Below are positions 1-9,482 of a stretch of 64,000 nt of DNA, piece by piece. Both the position numbers and the translations under genes were made by a program. Position 1 is the stretch's first letter. Each line of letters opens with the position of its first letter. The DNA comes from Palsa-739 sp036512155 (lineage in GTDB: Bacteria > Actinomycetota > Thermoleophilia > Gaiellales > Gaiellaceae). Below the pieces are notes generated by a model that was not told the DNA's origin, searched no databases, and saw only the letters and a list, made by a program, of their open reading frames with translations. Where the stretch lies: assembly GCA_036512155.1 (NCBI GenBank), contig DATCBD010000055.1:15790-79789 (forward strand). Direction: 5' to 3'.

Positions 1-1
1 G

Positions 2-643
2 GCAGCCGAGACCGTCGCCGGCGAGGTCGGCGGGCTCGCGGTGCAGGTGAACGTCGCCGACGAAGACTCCGTGCGCGCGATGTTTGCGGCCGCAAAGGAG
101 AAGTTCGGCGGCATCGACATCCTGTACAACAACGCGGGCATCTCGCCGGCCGACGACGACTCCATCCTCGAGACCGACCTCGAGGCGTGGGAGCGCGTGC
201 AGGCCGTCAATACCCGCGGCGTCTACCTGTGCTGCAAGCACGGCATTCCGTACCTGCTCGAGCGCGGCGGCGGATCGGTGATCAACGTCGCATCGTTCGT
301 GGCGCTCGTCGGCGCGGCGACGTCGCAGATCTCCTACACGGCGTCGAAGGGCGCGGTGCTGTCGATGAGCCGCGAGCTCGGCGTGCAGTTCGCGCGGCAG
401 GGCGTGCGCGTGAACGCGTTGTGCCCGGGCCCCGTCGAGACGCCGCTCCTGCTCCGCATCTGGAGCGAGACGGCCGGCGCAGCCGAGCGCCGCCTCGTGC
501 ACGTGCCGATGGGGCGGATGGCGAAGCCGCGCGAGATCGTCAACGCGGCGCTCTTCCTTGCGAGCGACGAGTCGTCCTACGTGAACGCGTCGACGTTCCT
601 CGTCGACGGCGGCCTCACGGCCGCCTACGTCACTCCCGAGTAA
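2..643 (+). CDS. SDR-family oxidoreductase, 5'-truncated by the window edge
   Basis: Classical short-chain dehydrogenase/reductase, probably an NAD(P)-dependent alcohol/ketone oxidoreductase of the cytosol. The reading frame is open from base 2, so the N-terminal Rossmann glycine motif lies outside the window. Seen here: the NNAG motif, a catalytic Ser in the SVINVASF strand, YTASK (catalytic Tyr-x3-Lys), the N-x-x-x-P-G loop (NALCPGP) and the family's C-terminal DGGLTA-type end. What remains is about 213 residues of the usual 250. It faces the convergent YjbQ gene with 3 bp between stops. Substrate cannot be told from sequence. Confidence 0.9.
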   Translation, partial: AAETVAGEVGGLAVQVNVADEDSVRAMFAAAKEKFGGIDILYNNAGISPADDDSILETDLEAWERVQAVNTRGVYLCCKHGIPYLLERGGGSVINVASFVALVGAATSQISYTASKGAVLSMSRELGVQFARQGVRVNALCPGPVETPLLLRIWSETAGAAERRLVHVPMGRMAKPREIVNAALFLASDESSYVNASTFLVDGGLTAAYVTPE

Positions 644-646
644 CCA

Positions 647-1099
647 CTAGCTGCCGACGACCTGGACGAGCCAGCGCCGGTCGCGCTCGCGGTCCAGCTC
701 GATGAAGAGCACACGCTGCCACGTTCCAAGCTGGAGCTCGCCTTCGCGCACCGGCACCGATTCGCCGGCGGTGCCGAGCAGCATCGCCATGCAGTGGGAG
801 TGGCCGTTGCCGATCTCCATGTCCTCGGGGCAGATGTTCTCGGTGCGGCGGTCCCAGTCGTCGTGCGCGTAATAGGTGTCGTTGGGCACCAGTCGCCGCA
901 GCAGCGCGGTGAAGTCCTCGAGAAAGCCTTCCTCGAGCTCGTTCACACGGACGCAGCAGGTGGTGTGCGGGGAGTACACGCACGCGATGCCGTCGGTGAT
1001 CCCGCTCTCGCGGACGGCCGTCTGCACGTCCTCGGTGATGTCGGTGACCGTCAGCCCGCCGACGGTCCGGAGCTGCTTCTCGTGCTGAAAGACCTTCAC
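647..1099 (-). CDS. YjbQ/UPF0047 family protein
   Basis: Small cytosolic protein of the YjbQ family, whose members show weak thiamin-phosphate synthase-like activity; the in vivo role is unsettled. At 150 residues it has the usual family length (about 135-150). Family signatures are visible: SPHTTC in the first third, NE-x-E, DDWDRRTENICPED-type acidic centre, NGHSHCMAMLLG with the conserved H-x-H, and the C-terminal GTWQRVLFIELD. Start is a GTG whose next codons give KVFQHEK. It diverges from the tRNA gene, leaving a 73-bp intergenic region with no promoter I can define with confidence. Confidence 0.9.
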   Translation of the reverse strand: MKVFQHEKQLRTVGGLTVTDITEDVQTAVRESGITDGIACVYSPHTTCCVRVNELEEGFLEDFTALLRRLVPNDTYYAHDDWDRRTENICPEDMEIGNGHSHCMAMLLGTAGESVPVREGELQLGTWQRVLFIELDRERDRRWLVQVVGS

Positions 1100-1172
1100 A
1101 GGCTCGTATTCTGCTGGATGGCGCGGTGCGATCGGCGGGAGAATGCGATCCTCAAGAGAATCTGCGCCCGTC

Positions 1173-2147
<975 letters not shown>

Positions 2148-2178
2148 GACTCTCCCAAGACGCCCGCGCGAACGCAGG

Positions 2179-2221
2179 CTCATAATCCCTTGGTCCCTGG
2201 TTCGAATCCAGGCGGGCCCAT
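2179..2221 (+). repeat. Right copy of 43-bp direct repeat (tRNA 3'-half fragment)
   Basis: Exact copy of the tRNA 3' half, anticodon loop through acceptor stem, without the 5' half, so it cannot make a tRNA. Sequence to its left (FkbM promoter side) differs from that left of the intact copy, and sequence to its right is the truncated SDR gene. Confidence 0.9.
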
Positions 2222-2628
2222 AACCGTCCGGCCGACGCCATCTGCCGGCCTGCCGCTGTCGCCGTCACGAAGTGGGTTCGCATCGCTGCCTGCACCGAGG
2301 TTGCGAAGTCGTCGACTCTCGCTTCGATGAGCGGCTCGCCGATGACGTAGCTGAGACCCACGGCATTGAACGAGACGTCCAGGCGGCCGGTCCCGGCGAG
2401 GAGTCGGTGCAGATGGTCCGCGACGTCCTGCTCGTCATGCGCGTCGACTGGGGCGACCTCTGCACGACCGCCGTCCTGGACGATCTCCGCCATGACCTGC
2501 TCGAGCCGCTCCAGACTGCGTCCCGCCAGCGCGACGTGAGCGCCTTCGGCGGCGAACGACTTCGCCACGGCTGCGCCGATCGCCCCGCCCGCGCCGTAGA
2601 CGACCGCACACTTGCCCTCGAGTAACAC
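2222..2628 (-). pseudogene. SDR-family oxidoreductase, C-terminal half lost at the att site
   Basis: The N-terminal half of a short-chain dehydrogenase: Rossmann motif GAGGAIG near residue 12, alternating beta-alpha units, a degenerate FNAVG in place of NNAG, and helices up to about residue 135. The frame then enters the right tRNA repeat and continues for about 27 codons of antisense-tRNA translation (the LDSNQGP-type tail) before stopping. Catalytic Ser and Tyr-x3-Lys are absent, so it should be inactive. Start is GTG with a good GAGGGGG ribosome site, so the 5' end is intact and probably still translated. Truncation fits a recombination or deletion at the tRNA hotspot. Confidence 0.8.
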
Positions 2629-2739
2629 CTTGCCCCCTCGCGGAGTGGAATTGACCGAGTAAGGACGCTGACGCCCTAGCCACTACGTCTTCCGATTCGC
2701 ACGGAACTCATCGGCCAACCGCGAAACGCCGTAGCGCGC

Positions 2740-3447
2740 TTAGGACTGGTCTTGCGAGGTCCAGGTGCCGGTCGACGTGCAGGTCGCGTCGTCGCCGCTG
2801 GTGAAGGTGACGCTGATCTTCAGCGTCCCCGTTCCGGTGCCGGTGGTCGTCAGGTTCCCGGCGAAGTCGGCCGCGCCGCTCGCATTGCTGTAGGTCAGCG
2901 GGATGTGCCCGGACACGGATCCGTCCGACCCGATCGCGAACGAGCCGTTCACGGTGGTGAGCGGCCCGGCGAGCGTGTCGCCGTCGGAGCACTCCCCGTT
3001 GAAGTCGAACGCGAGGTTCGTGAAGGTGGTGCCCTGCACGTCGAAGTTGAAGGTCGTCCCGTCCGAGTACGTGCCGACGTAGTGGCCGGCTTTGGCGGGC
3101 GGAGGCGGCGGCGGGGAAGGCGCCGGCGGCTTCGGCTTGGCCTTGAAGAACGCGTGCATCACGCGGGAGCCCGCGATCTTCACGGTGCACTTGAAGTTCG
3201 TCCCGCAGGGCGCGCTCCAGTGGGAGAACTCCGACCCCGAATTGGGCGAGGCCGTCAGCGTGACCTTCTCGCCCTTGCGCGCGTGCAGCTTGCACGACGG
3301 GTGGCAGTTGATCCCGGCCGGATGAGAGGTGACGGTGCCGGCGCCGCTGATCGCGATCGTGAGCGTCGGCTTTGGCGCCGCTCCGGCCGCGGCTCCGACG
3401 ATCCCGAGCGCCGCGACAGCGATTCCTATCCGAACGAGTGTCTTCAC
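2740..3447 (-). CDS. Secreted protein with InlB-repeat-like domain and proline-rich linker
   Basis: Probable exported protein of 235 residues with no known function. A signal peptide (positive KTLVR start, hydrophobic core, AGAAP cleavage region) leads into a domain resembling divergent InlB B-repeats: ISGAGTVTSHPAGINC, CKLHARKGEKVTLTA, FSHWSAPCGTNFKCTV, with four cysteines likely in disulfides. Then comes a Pro-rich spacer (nine prolines around residues 110-120) and a beta-rich C-terminal domain of about 115 residues with two more cysteines. GTG is chosen as start because GGGAGG lies about 7 nt upstream; a longer in-frame start lacks this. A promoter is visible just upstream. Confidence 0.75.
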   Translation of the reverse strand: MKTLVRIGIAVAALGIVGAAAGAAPKPTLTIAISGAGTVTSHPAGINCHPSCKLHARKGEKVTLTASPNSGSEFSHWSAPCGTNFKCTVKIAGSRVMHAFFKAKPKPPAPSPPPPPPAKAGHYVGTYSDGTTFNFDVQGTTFTNLAFDFNGECSDGDTLAGPLTTVNGSFAIGSDGSVSGHIPLTYSNASGAADFAGNLTTTGTGTGTLKISVTFTSGDDATCTSTGTWTSQDQS

Positions 3448-3471
3448 CTGCCAGCCTCCCCTTGCCAATTG

Positions 3472-3500
3472 ACGCTACTCCGACGTCCGGAAGGCGTCAA
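3472..3500 (-). promoter_or_regulatory. Sigma70-type promoter of the secreted InlB-like protein
   Basis: On the minus strand: -35 TTGACG, a 17-bp spacer, then -10 TAGCGT, which matches the GC-rich actinobacterial TAN3T pattern. The -10 lies about 25 bp upstream of the GTG start, leaving room for the GGGAGG ribosome site. Confidence 0.5.
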
Positions 3501-3640
3501 GGCGGTGCATACTCCTTGGGCGGTGGGTCGGGTCGCGATACGGCTCAACCCCGGCTCCGCTTCGGCCGGAGGCGCTTCGCCGACGCGCGCGGAACGGGCA
3601 CGGTCATCCGCATCCTCTTTCTCCGCGTCTACGTGCACGA

Positions 3641-4843
3641 CTAGCCGCGCGGCACGCTCAGGAACGCGTTCCACGCCGGCTTGTGGACGCCCGTGACGGT
3701 TTCCAGGCCCGACTGCCAGCCGCCGATCTGGGGCTGGTCGCGGACGAGGAACCAGAGCAGCATGTCGATGCGCGGGTTCTTCCGCGCGATCGCGTAGGCC
3801 TGCTTCAGGTCGGCCGCCTGCTTCGCCCAGCTCACGCCCATGATCGTCTTGTCGGGCGGGTTCGTCTCGTAGCCGTACTCGGTGATCCACAGATGCTTCG
3901 GCCCGTACAGCCGGGTGATCTCCGCCAGGAGCTGCGAGATGTTGCCGAGCTGCGTCCGCCGCTGCGTCTTGCCGGTCGGCACGAACGTCGGCGACTCGTT
4001 CCCTGCGGCCGGGTACGGGTTGTGTGCGTACACGTCGAACTTCTTCATCCCGTACTTGTGTGCCGCGAGGAGGAACGACAGCGGATCGACCGAGGCGCGG
4101 CTCGTGGCCGGCGCGTCGTTGCCCTTCGGGTCGGTCACGCCGCACGCAACCTTCTCACCGGACTGGGTGTGGATCCCGGCGTACACGGCATTGCAGATGC
4201 GCGCGTAGTTGTACGCGCTCTCGACCATCCACTTCCCGCCGACCTTCTTGTACTGCGGCGCGAGGAAGACCGGGTTGTTCGGCTCGTTCCAGGCGGTCCA
4301 CATCTTGATCGCGGGGAGCGGGACGGTCGGGTCCCCGAGTGAGGGATCCTGCTGTGCCGCGGGCGGAACGTACGTGCCGCTGTAGCGCAGCGCCGCAGCG
4401 CGCGCGAACGACTGCAGGTTGGCGAAGCTCGTCGGCGCGTGGTTCTTGCCGGCGCCGTGGTTCGCCCACGAAGGCGTGCCGACGATCGAGAGCAGGAGCT
4501 TGATCCCGGAGTTTGCCGCGTAGATGTCGAGCCGGTCGTAGAGCGACCAGTTGTAGGCCGGGTCGCCCGGATTGGCTCCGTTCGCCGGCTTCGTGTTCGC
4601 GACCGCCCACTGGTTTCCGCCCCAGTACAGGTTCGCGCGCAGGACCTGCGTGTGCAGCGACTGCAGCGTCTCGAATGCCGAGGCGGGATCGCCGTACAGC
4701 GTGAACGCCTCGTCGTTGATCCCGACGAGCAAGTTGCTGGACTTCGTCGTCGCGTGCTTCTTGGTCGTCGCGGTCGCGCTCGCCGCGGCGAGCCCGGTCA
4801 CGATCAGCGCGGCCACGGCGACGCGAATAATGCGCATCCTCAC
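3641..4843 (-). CDS. Secreted clan-A-like glycoside hydrolase
   Basis: Probable secreted (beta/alpha)8-barrel glycosidase; the closest recognisable families are GH5/GH39-like. N-terminal signal peptide (RMRIIRVAVAALIV core, ATA cleavage region). Two catalytic carboxylates can be placed: the acid/base Glu in MWTAWNEPN near residue 190 and the nucleophile Glu in LWITEYGYET near residue 320, spaced as in clan GH-A. Other barrel strands are visible (LLLSIVGTPSW, DVYAHNPYP, LLWFLVRD). About 400 residues. The GTG start has GGGGG upstream; an ATG two codons later is an alternative. Substrate unknown; a monocistronic, presumably extracellular polysaccharide-degrading role is inferred. Confidence 0.8.
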   Translation of the reverse strand: MRMRIIRVAVAALIVTGLAAASATATTKKHATTKSSNLLVGINDEAFTLYGDPASAFETLQSLHTQVLRANLYWGGNQWAVANTKPANGANPGDPAYNWSLYDRLDIYAANSGIKLLLSIVGTPSWANHGAGKNHAPTSFANLQSFARAAALRYSGTYVPPAAQQDPSLGDPTVPLPAIKMWTAWNEPNNPVFLAPQYKKVGGKWMVESAYNYARICNAVYAGIHTQSGEKVACGVTDPKGNDAPATSRASVDPLSFLLAAHKYGMKKFDVYAHNPYPAAGNESPTFVPTGKTQRRTQLGNISQLLAEITRLYGPKHLWITEYGYETNPPDKTIMGVSWAKQAADLKQAYAIARKNPRIDMLLWFLVRDQPQIGGWQSGLETVTGVHKPAWNAFLSVPRG

Positions 4844-4928
4844 AAGTACCCCCTTGTTGGCTTGCAGCGACCGTACCCGTCAGAAAACGTTCAGAACGTA
4901 GATCGATGTAAATCCGTACCCTTTGCCC

Positions 4929-5579
4929 ATGTTCTCGTTCATGAAGCTGGCACAGATGGTCACGCCGGAGGAGGCGCTCCCCGGCCGCAGCGACCCGATG
5001 CCCATCCCCGAGCGCCACGAGGTGCTCGGCACGCCGATCGCCCCGCCGTTCCCGGACGGCCTCGAGCAAGCGATCGTCGGAATGGGCTGCTTCTGGGGTG
5101 CCGAGCGCGTCTTCTGGCGCGCCCCGGGCGTCTACACCACCGCCGTCGGCTACGCGGGCGGATTCACGCCGAATCCGACGTACGAAGAGGTCTGTTCCGG
5201 CCGCACCGGCCACACGGAGGCGGTTCTCGTCGTCTTCGATCCGGCGCAGACGAGCTACGAGGAGATCCTCCGGCTCTTCTGGGAGAACCACGACCCGACG
5301 CAGGGGATGCGCCAGGGCAACGACGGCGGCACGCAGTACCGCTCCGCGATCTACTGGACGAACGACGCGCAGCGCGAAGCGGCTGAGGCGTCGCGCGAGA
5401 TGTTTCAGCGAGAGCTCACGCGCGCCGGCTACGGCGAGATCACGACCGAGATCGCCGAGGCGGGGCCGTTCTACTACGCCGAGTCGTACCACCAGCAATA
5501 CCTGGCGAAGAACCCGAACGGCTACTGCGGGCTGGGCGGGACCGGCGTCGCCTGCCCCGTCGGGCTGAAGACGGCTTAG
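4929..5579 (+). CDS. msrA: Peptide methionine sulfoxide reductase MsrA
   Basis: Reduces S-methionine sulfoxide in proteins and free Met, using a catalytic Cys and thioredoxin. The signature GCFWG is at about residues 53-57 with the catalytic Cys at 54, followed by the family blocks GVYTTAVGYAGG, HTEAVLVVFDP, FWENHDPTQ, and FYYAESYHQQYL. A resolving Cys is probably one of two near the C-terminus (NGYCGLGG and VACPVG). Length about 216 matches the long MsrA type. The start is ATG; a TTG two codons earlier is possible. Divergent from the glycosidase gene, with 79 bp between them; it shares 4 bp with the convergent SDR stop. Confidence 0.96.
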   Translation: MFSFMKLAQMVTPEEALPGRSDPMPIPERHEVLGTPIAPPFPDGLEQAIVGMGCFWGAERVFWRAPGVYTTAVGYAGGFTPNPTYEEVCSGRTGHTEAVLVVFDPAQTSYEEILRLFWENHDPTQGMRQGNDGGTQYRSAIYWTNDAQREAAEASREMFQRELTRAGYGEITTEIAEAGPFYYAESYHQQYLAKNPNGYCGLGGTGVACPVGLKTA

Positions 5580-6265
5580 GCCGTTTCTCCACCGTCGATC
5601 GCGATCGCAGCGCCCGTGATGTAGCGGGCGTCGTCGCTCGCGAGGAACGCGAAGAGCGCGGCGATCTCCGAGGGCTCGGCGTGGCGCTTCAGCGGAATCC
5701 CCTCGTTCACGGCGGCGAGCATCGCGTCGGTGTACTCGGCCCGCTGCATCGGCGTCAGCACGTAGCCCGGGCACACGGCGTTCACGCGGATGTGCGGCGC
5801 GAGCTCGCGCGCCATCGTCCGCGCGAGCAGGACCACCCCCGCCTTCGAGGCGTTGTAGTCGGCGTAGTTCTCGTGTCCGGTCAAGCCGTTCGTCGATGCA
5901 GTCACGAGGATCACGCCTTCGTCCATCCGGCGTGCCGCCTGCTGCGCGCAGTGGAAGATCCCGGTCAGGTTGACGTCGAGGACGCGGCGCCAGTCCTCCT
6001 CGCGGATCTCGAGGAACGGCGCGCGGATCGAGATGCCCGCGTTCGCGACGAGCACGTCGACGCCGCCGAGCAACTCGTCCACGCGCGCGAACGCGCGCTC
6101 CACCTGCGCGGCGTCGGCGACGTCGCAGACGATGTTCTCCTCTCCGTCGTCGACGGCCATGCTGACGACGCGCGCGCCCTCGTCGCGAAATCGGCGGCAC
6201 GTCGCCTCGCCGATGCCGCTCGTGCCGCCCGTGACGACGACACGCTTGCCGCTGAGGCCGTTCAC
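5576..6265 (-). CDS. SDR-family oxidoreductase
   Basis: Complete classical SDR of 229 residues. Glycine motif TGGTSGIG at the N-terminus, NAG in VLVANAGIS, catalytic YNASK preceded by a Ser-rich strand, PG loop NAVCPGYV, and C-terminal ITGAAIAIDGG. The short beta2-alpha3 region (VDDGEENIVCDVAD) suggests a compact SDR variant. The GTG start is chosen because it overlaps the upstream esterase stop as GTGA, implying translational coupling, and gives the normal SDR N-terminus. Probably co-transcribed with the esterase; substrate unknown. Its stop overlaps the msrA stop (TTAG). Confidence 0.92.
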   Translation of the reverse strand: MNGLSGKRVVVTGGTSGIGEATCRRFRDEGARVVSMAVDDGEENIVCDVADAAQVERAFARVDELLGGVDVLVANAGISIRAPFLEIREEDWRRVLDVNLTGIFHCAQQAARRMDEGVILVTASTNGLTGHENYADYNASKAGVVLLARTMARELAPHIRVNAVCPGYVLTPMQRAEYTDAMLAAVNEGIPLKRHAEPSEIAALFAFLASDDARYITGAAIAIDGGETA

Positions 6266-7233
6266 TGCAGGCGCTCGGCGAGGTACCGCAGCGCGATCGG
6301 GTAGCGGTATTCGATCGCGCTGTGCGTGGCCTCGAAGAGCTCGAAGAACACGTCGGTGACGCCGATCCGCTCGAGCGCGCGGCGGAATGCCTCGGCGCCG
6401 AGGTCGAGATAGAAGTCGTCCCGCTTCCCCGCGTCGATGTAGACGGCGCGCAGCCCGCGCAGCGAGTCCGCGTGCCCGTCGACCATGCGCACCGGATCCC
6501 ACGCGAGCCAGCGTTCCCACACGTCCGGCTTCAGCTCGCCGGTCGCCGGGTCGAACGGCAGCTCCCCGGGCGAGTAGCACTCGGCCATCGCAAACGTGTT
6601 GATGAGCGCGTGATCGGTTGCCTTCGAGAATGCGGGCCGCGAGCGGAAGTCCTGCCAGAACGCGTCGAACGAGCCGTCGTAGTGGTCGCGCAAGGCTCGC
6701 ACGGCATCGCGGAAGTCGGGCAGGTAGCAAAGCTCGAAGAGCGCGTCGCCGGCATGCGTCGCGAGACCGGCGAAGACGTCCGGGCGGAGCATCGCCGTCA
6801 CCATCGCGCCGTACCCACCGCTCGACTTGCCTGCGATCGCCCGCGCGCTCGTCGGGTAGCGCTCGTCGACGAAGCCGACGACGTCCTCGCAGAGATACGT
6901 GTGGTAGTTCCCGACGCCGGGTGAGTCGAGGAACTGCGAGCCGCCGTACGACGTCCACGCGTCGACGAACACGACGCGCGCCGGCGCGCGGAGGTCGTCG
7001 ACGAGCTCGAGCACGGTGGGCCGGAAGGCAGACCGGTTCCGCCACATGTCGACCTGGCCTGTGAAGCCCTGGATCAGATAGACGGCCGGCAGTGTCGCGC
7101 CCTCCGCCCCTGGCGGCTCGTACACCCAGAGGGGGCGCTGCGCCGGGTCGCCCAGGGGGTTACCGACGAGGGCGGCGCTGTCGAGCGCGTGCTCGTCCAG
7201 CCGCCCGGCGAGCTTCTTCGACCACGGCTCCAT
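6262..7233 (-). CDS. Alpha/beta-hydrolase, esterase D/antigen-85-like
   Basis: Serine esterase of the putative-esterase/enterochelin-esterase group. After about 50 residues comes the first strand (LPAVYLIQGFTG), then VVFVDAWTSYGG, the nucleophile elbow GKSSGGYG (Ser in the second position after Lys-Ser), a likely catalytic Asp in VYIDAGKRDDFYLDL and the His in EATHSAIEYR. No signal peptide, so likely cytosolic. 323 residues, usual for the family. Upstream partner of the SDR with a 4-bp overlap; together they could act on an ester and its alcohol product, which is inference only. Confidence 0.85.
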   Translation of the reverse strand: MEPWSKKLAGRLDEHALDSAALVGNPLGDPAQRPLWVYEPPGAEGATLPAVYLIQGFTGQVDMWRNRSAFRPTVLELVDDLRAPARVVFVDAWTSYGGSQFLDSPGVGNYHTYLCEDVVGFVDERYPTSARAIAGKSSGGYGAMVTAMLRPDVFAGLATHAGDALFELCYLPDFRDAVRALRDHYDGSFDAFWQDFRSRPAFSKATDHALINTFAMAECYSPGELPFDPATGELKPDVWERWLAWDPVRMVDGHADSLRGLRAVYIDAGKRDDFYLDLGAEAFRRALERIGVTDVFFELFEATHSAIEYRYPIALRYLAERLQ

Positions 7234-7258
7234 CGCCGCCGGACCCTACACTCGGGCC

Positions 7259-7666
7259 GTGCGCCGATTCCCCCTGCTCGCCGCGCTCCTACTCGTCTTG
7301 GTCCTGGCCGCCTGCGGCGGCGGATCGAGCAAGCCGTACACCGCGGCGGGGACGAAGGCCTGCCTGACCCAGAAGGGCTTCACCGGCGTCACGACCAACG
7401 CGGACACGGTCGGATTCATCGCCGCGTTCGCGGCCAACGGAGGCATCCAGGCGAAGTCGTCGACCGGCAACGTGCTGACGATCGCCTTCACGCAAGGCCC
7501 GGGGAGCGTCGCCGGGACGGAGAAGGCATTCCGCCGGAACGCACCGGCGAACCTCCGGCCGCACATGAGCGACATCATGGAAGCGCAGGGGAGCGCGGTG
7601 CTCGTGTGGACGGTGTCGCCGACCACGCAGGAGCTCTCCGACGCCGAAGGCTGCCTCGCCTCCTAG
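7259..7666 (+). CDS. Small putative lipoprotein
   Basis: 135-residue protein with a GTG start, a short basic N-terminus, a leucine-rich core and a lipobox LAAC, so cleavage and lipidation at Cys-19 or so is predicted. The mature part is small, begins with a Gly/Ser spacer, and has two further cysteines (KACLT and EGCLAS) that could form a disulfide. No recognised domain. It sits between a divergent esterase gene and pdxS, with only 14 bp before pdxS. Confidence 0.7.
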   Translation: MRRFPLLAALLLVLVLAACGGGSSKPYTAAGTKACLTQKGFTGVTTNADTVGFIAAFAANGGIQAKSSTGNVLTIAFTQGPGSVAGTEKAFRRNAPANLRPHMSDIMEAQGSAVLVWTVSPTTQELSDAEGCLAS

Positions 7667-7680
7667 CTAGACTTTTCCGC

Positions 7681-8565
7681 ATGGCCGAATACGGAACGAT
7701 GCGGGTCAAGAGCGGCCTCGCCGAGATGCTCAAGGGCGGGGTGATCATGGACGTCGTCGACGCCGATCAGGCGAAGATCGCCGAGGCGTCAGGAGCGGTC
7801 GCGGTGATGGCACTCGAGCGTGTTCCCGCCGACATCCGCCGCGACGGCGGCGTCGCACGCATGTCCGACCCGGAGATGATCCGGGAGATCCAGGAGTCCG
7901 TCAGCATCCCCGTGATGGCGAAGTGCCGCATCGGCCACTTCGCCGAGGCGCAGATCCTCCAGGCCCTCGAGATCGACTACATCGACGAGTCCGAGGTGCT
8001 GACGCCCGCCGACCTCGAGCATCACGTCGACAAGTGGCGCTTCACCGTCCCGTTCGTCTGCGGCGCGACCAATCTGGGCGAGGCGCTCCGGCGCATCTCC
8101 GAGGGCGCGGCGATGATCCGCACGAAGGGCGAGGCGGGCACCGGCGACATCGTCAACGCGGTCACGCACATGCGCTCGGTCTTCGGGCACATCCGCAAGT
8201 TGAAGACGCTCGCCGAGGAAGAGCTCTACACCGAGGCGAAGAACCTGCAGGCGCCGTACGAGCTCGTGCGCTGGGTGGCCGAGAACGGGAAGCTCCCCGT
8301 CGTGACGTTCACGGCGGGCGGCATCGCGACGCCGGCCGACGCGGCCCTGTGCATGCAACTCGGCGCCGACGGCGTGTTCGTCGGCTCGGGCATCTTCAAG
8401 TCGGGCGACCCGGAACGGAGGGCGAAGGCGATCGTCGAGGCGACGACGCACTTCCAGGACGCAGAGATCCTGGCCCGCGTCTCCGCCGGCCTGGGCGAGC
8501 CGATGGTCGGTATCTCGACGGCATCGCTCGATCCGAGCGAGCTGCTCGAGTCGCGCGGCTGGTAG
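7681..8565 (+). CDS. pdxS: Pyridoxal 5'-phosphate synthase subunit PdxS
   Basis: Lyase subunit of the DXP-independent vitamin B6 pathway: condenses ribose 5-phosphate, glyceraldehyde 3-phosphate and ammonia from PdxT into PLP in a 12+12 complex. 294 residues, the family's normal size. Diagnostic blocks are present: VKSGLAEMLKGGVIMDV with the Asp, ALERVPADIRRDGGVARM, MAKCRIGHFAEAQ, IDYIDESEVLTPAD, and phosphate-binding GEAGTGDIV and ADGVFVGSGIFK. pdxT follows after one membrane-protein gene, an unusual interruption of the common pdxST pair. Confidence 0.98.
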   Translation: MAEYGTMRVKSGLAEMLKGGVIMDVVDADQAKIAEASGAVAVMALERVPADIRRDGGVARMSDPEMIREIQESVSIPVMAKCRIGHFAEAQILQALEIDYIDESEVLTPADLEHHVDKWRFTVPFVCGATNLGEALRRISEGAAMIRTKGEAGTGDIVNAVTHMRSVFGHIRKLKTLAEEELYTEAKNLQAPYELVRWVAENGKLPVVTFTAGGIATPADAALCMQLGADGVFVGSGIFKSGDPERRAKAIVEATTHFQDAEILARVSAGLGEPMVGISTASLDPSELLESRGW

Positions 8566-8584
8566 TCCGTCCGCCGCGAGGCGG

Positions 8585-9463
8585 ATGATGCACCCGGTGC
8601 AGAAGCCCGTCTGGAAGACGTCGTCGTTCCTCGTCTACACGGGCGGCCTCACGGTGCTCGGCGCAGCCGTCGCGGCGCTCAGTTACCTGTCGGGGCACTA
8701 CGGCAAGGGCGCGCTCACCGCGTGGGCGCTGCTCGTGCTCGTTGTCCTGTACACGATCGCGAACGGGTTCAGGCATCGCGGCCGCTGGGTCGCCGCCGGC
8801 CTCTTCGCGTACGCCTCGGTGATCGCGTGGGCCGCTTTCGTCGCCATCGCCTGGAGCTGGTTCGGATGGCTGCATTCGTCGACGTCCCTCTCCGATTTCT
8901 CGCTCGGGCGGCTTTCCCTCGAGCTCCTCGTGCTCATCACGGCGATCTACGACCGTCGCCGCTTCGAGTTCCCGTTCATCACGTCGATCGTGGCCGTCGT
9001 CCAGTGGGTGTTCGTCATCGATCTCATCTCGAGCGGCGGCACGTGGACGAAGGTGGTCACGCTGTTCGTCGGGCTCGCGTACTTCGTCGCCGGAGCCGTC
9101 TCGCGGTCGCCGTCGGCGTTCTGGCTCCATCTCGTCGGCGGTGCGCTGATCGGCGGCGTCCTCCTCGACTGGTGGCACTCGAGCGATACCGACTGGGCGC
9201 TCATCGCCGCGGTATCGCTCATCTACGTCTTCATCGCGTACATGACGAAGCGCTCGAGCTGGGCCGTGTACGGGACGATCGGCTTCGTCGGCGCGACCAT
9301 CCACTACCTCTTCAGCACCGGGAGCAGCACGAGCATCGGCGGCCTGGGCTTGCAGGTCTCGGTGCCGTCGATCAGCGGCTGGTCGCCGTCGGTCGCCTTC
9401 GCGTGCCTCGGCTTCTGGCTCGTCCTGCTCGGGGTCGCAGGGCGCCGGTCTCGGTCCGAGTAA
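8585..9463 (+). CDS. Polytopic membrane protein of unknown function between pdxS and pdxT
   Basis: 292 residues with about nine hydrophobic segments (for example LTAWALLVLVVLYTIA, ITSIVAVVQWVFVIDLI, VAFACLGFWLVLLGVAG) joined by short loops. No charged motif, active site or known family is recognisable. A tandem ATG-ATG start leaves one codon of uncertainty. It lies 19 bp from pdxS and 19 bp from pdxT in the same direction, so it is likely co-transcribed. A link to B6 vitamers, such as transport, is only suggested by position. Confidence 0.7.
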   Translation: MMHPVQKPVWKTSSFLVYTGGLTVLGAAVAALSYLSGHYGKGALTAWALLVLVVLYTIANGFRHRGRWVAAGLFAYASVIAWAAFVAIAWSWFGWLHSSTSLSDFSLGRLSLELLVLITAIYDRRRFEFPFITSIVAVVQWVFVIDLISSGGTWTKVVTLFVGLAYFVAGAVSRSPSAFWLHLVGGALIGGVLLDWWHSSDTDWALIAAVSLIYVFIAYMTKRSSWAVYGTIGFVGATIHYLFSTGSSTSIGGLGLQVSVPSISGWSPSVAFACLGFWLVLLGVAGRRSRSE

Positions 9464-9482
9464 CCGAACCTACAATGGCGGG

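Noticed and set aside
4155..6200. Very long minus-strand open frame (681 codons)
   Set aside because: Arg-rich, low-complexity translation in the wrong frame, overlapping the glycosidase, msrA and SDR genes, which have clear motifs in other frames.
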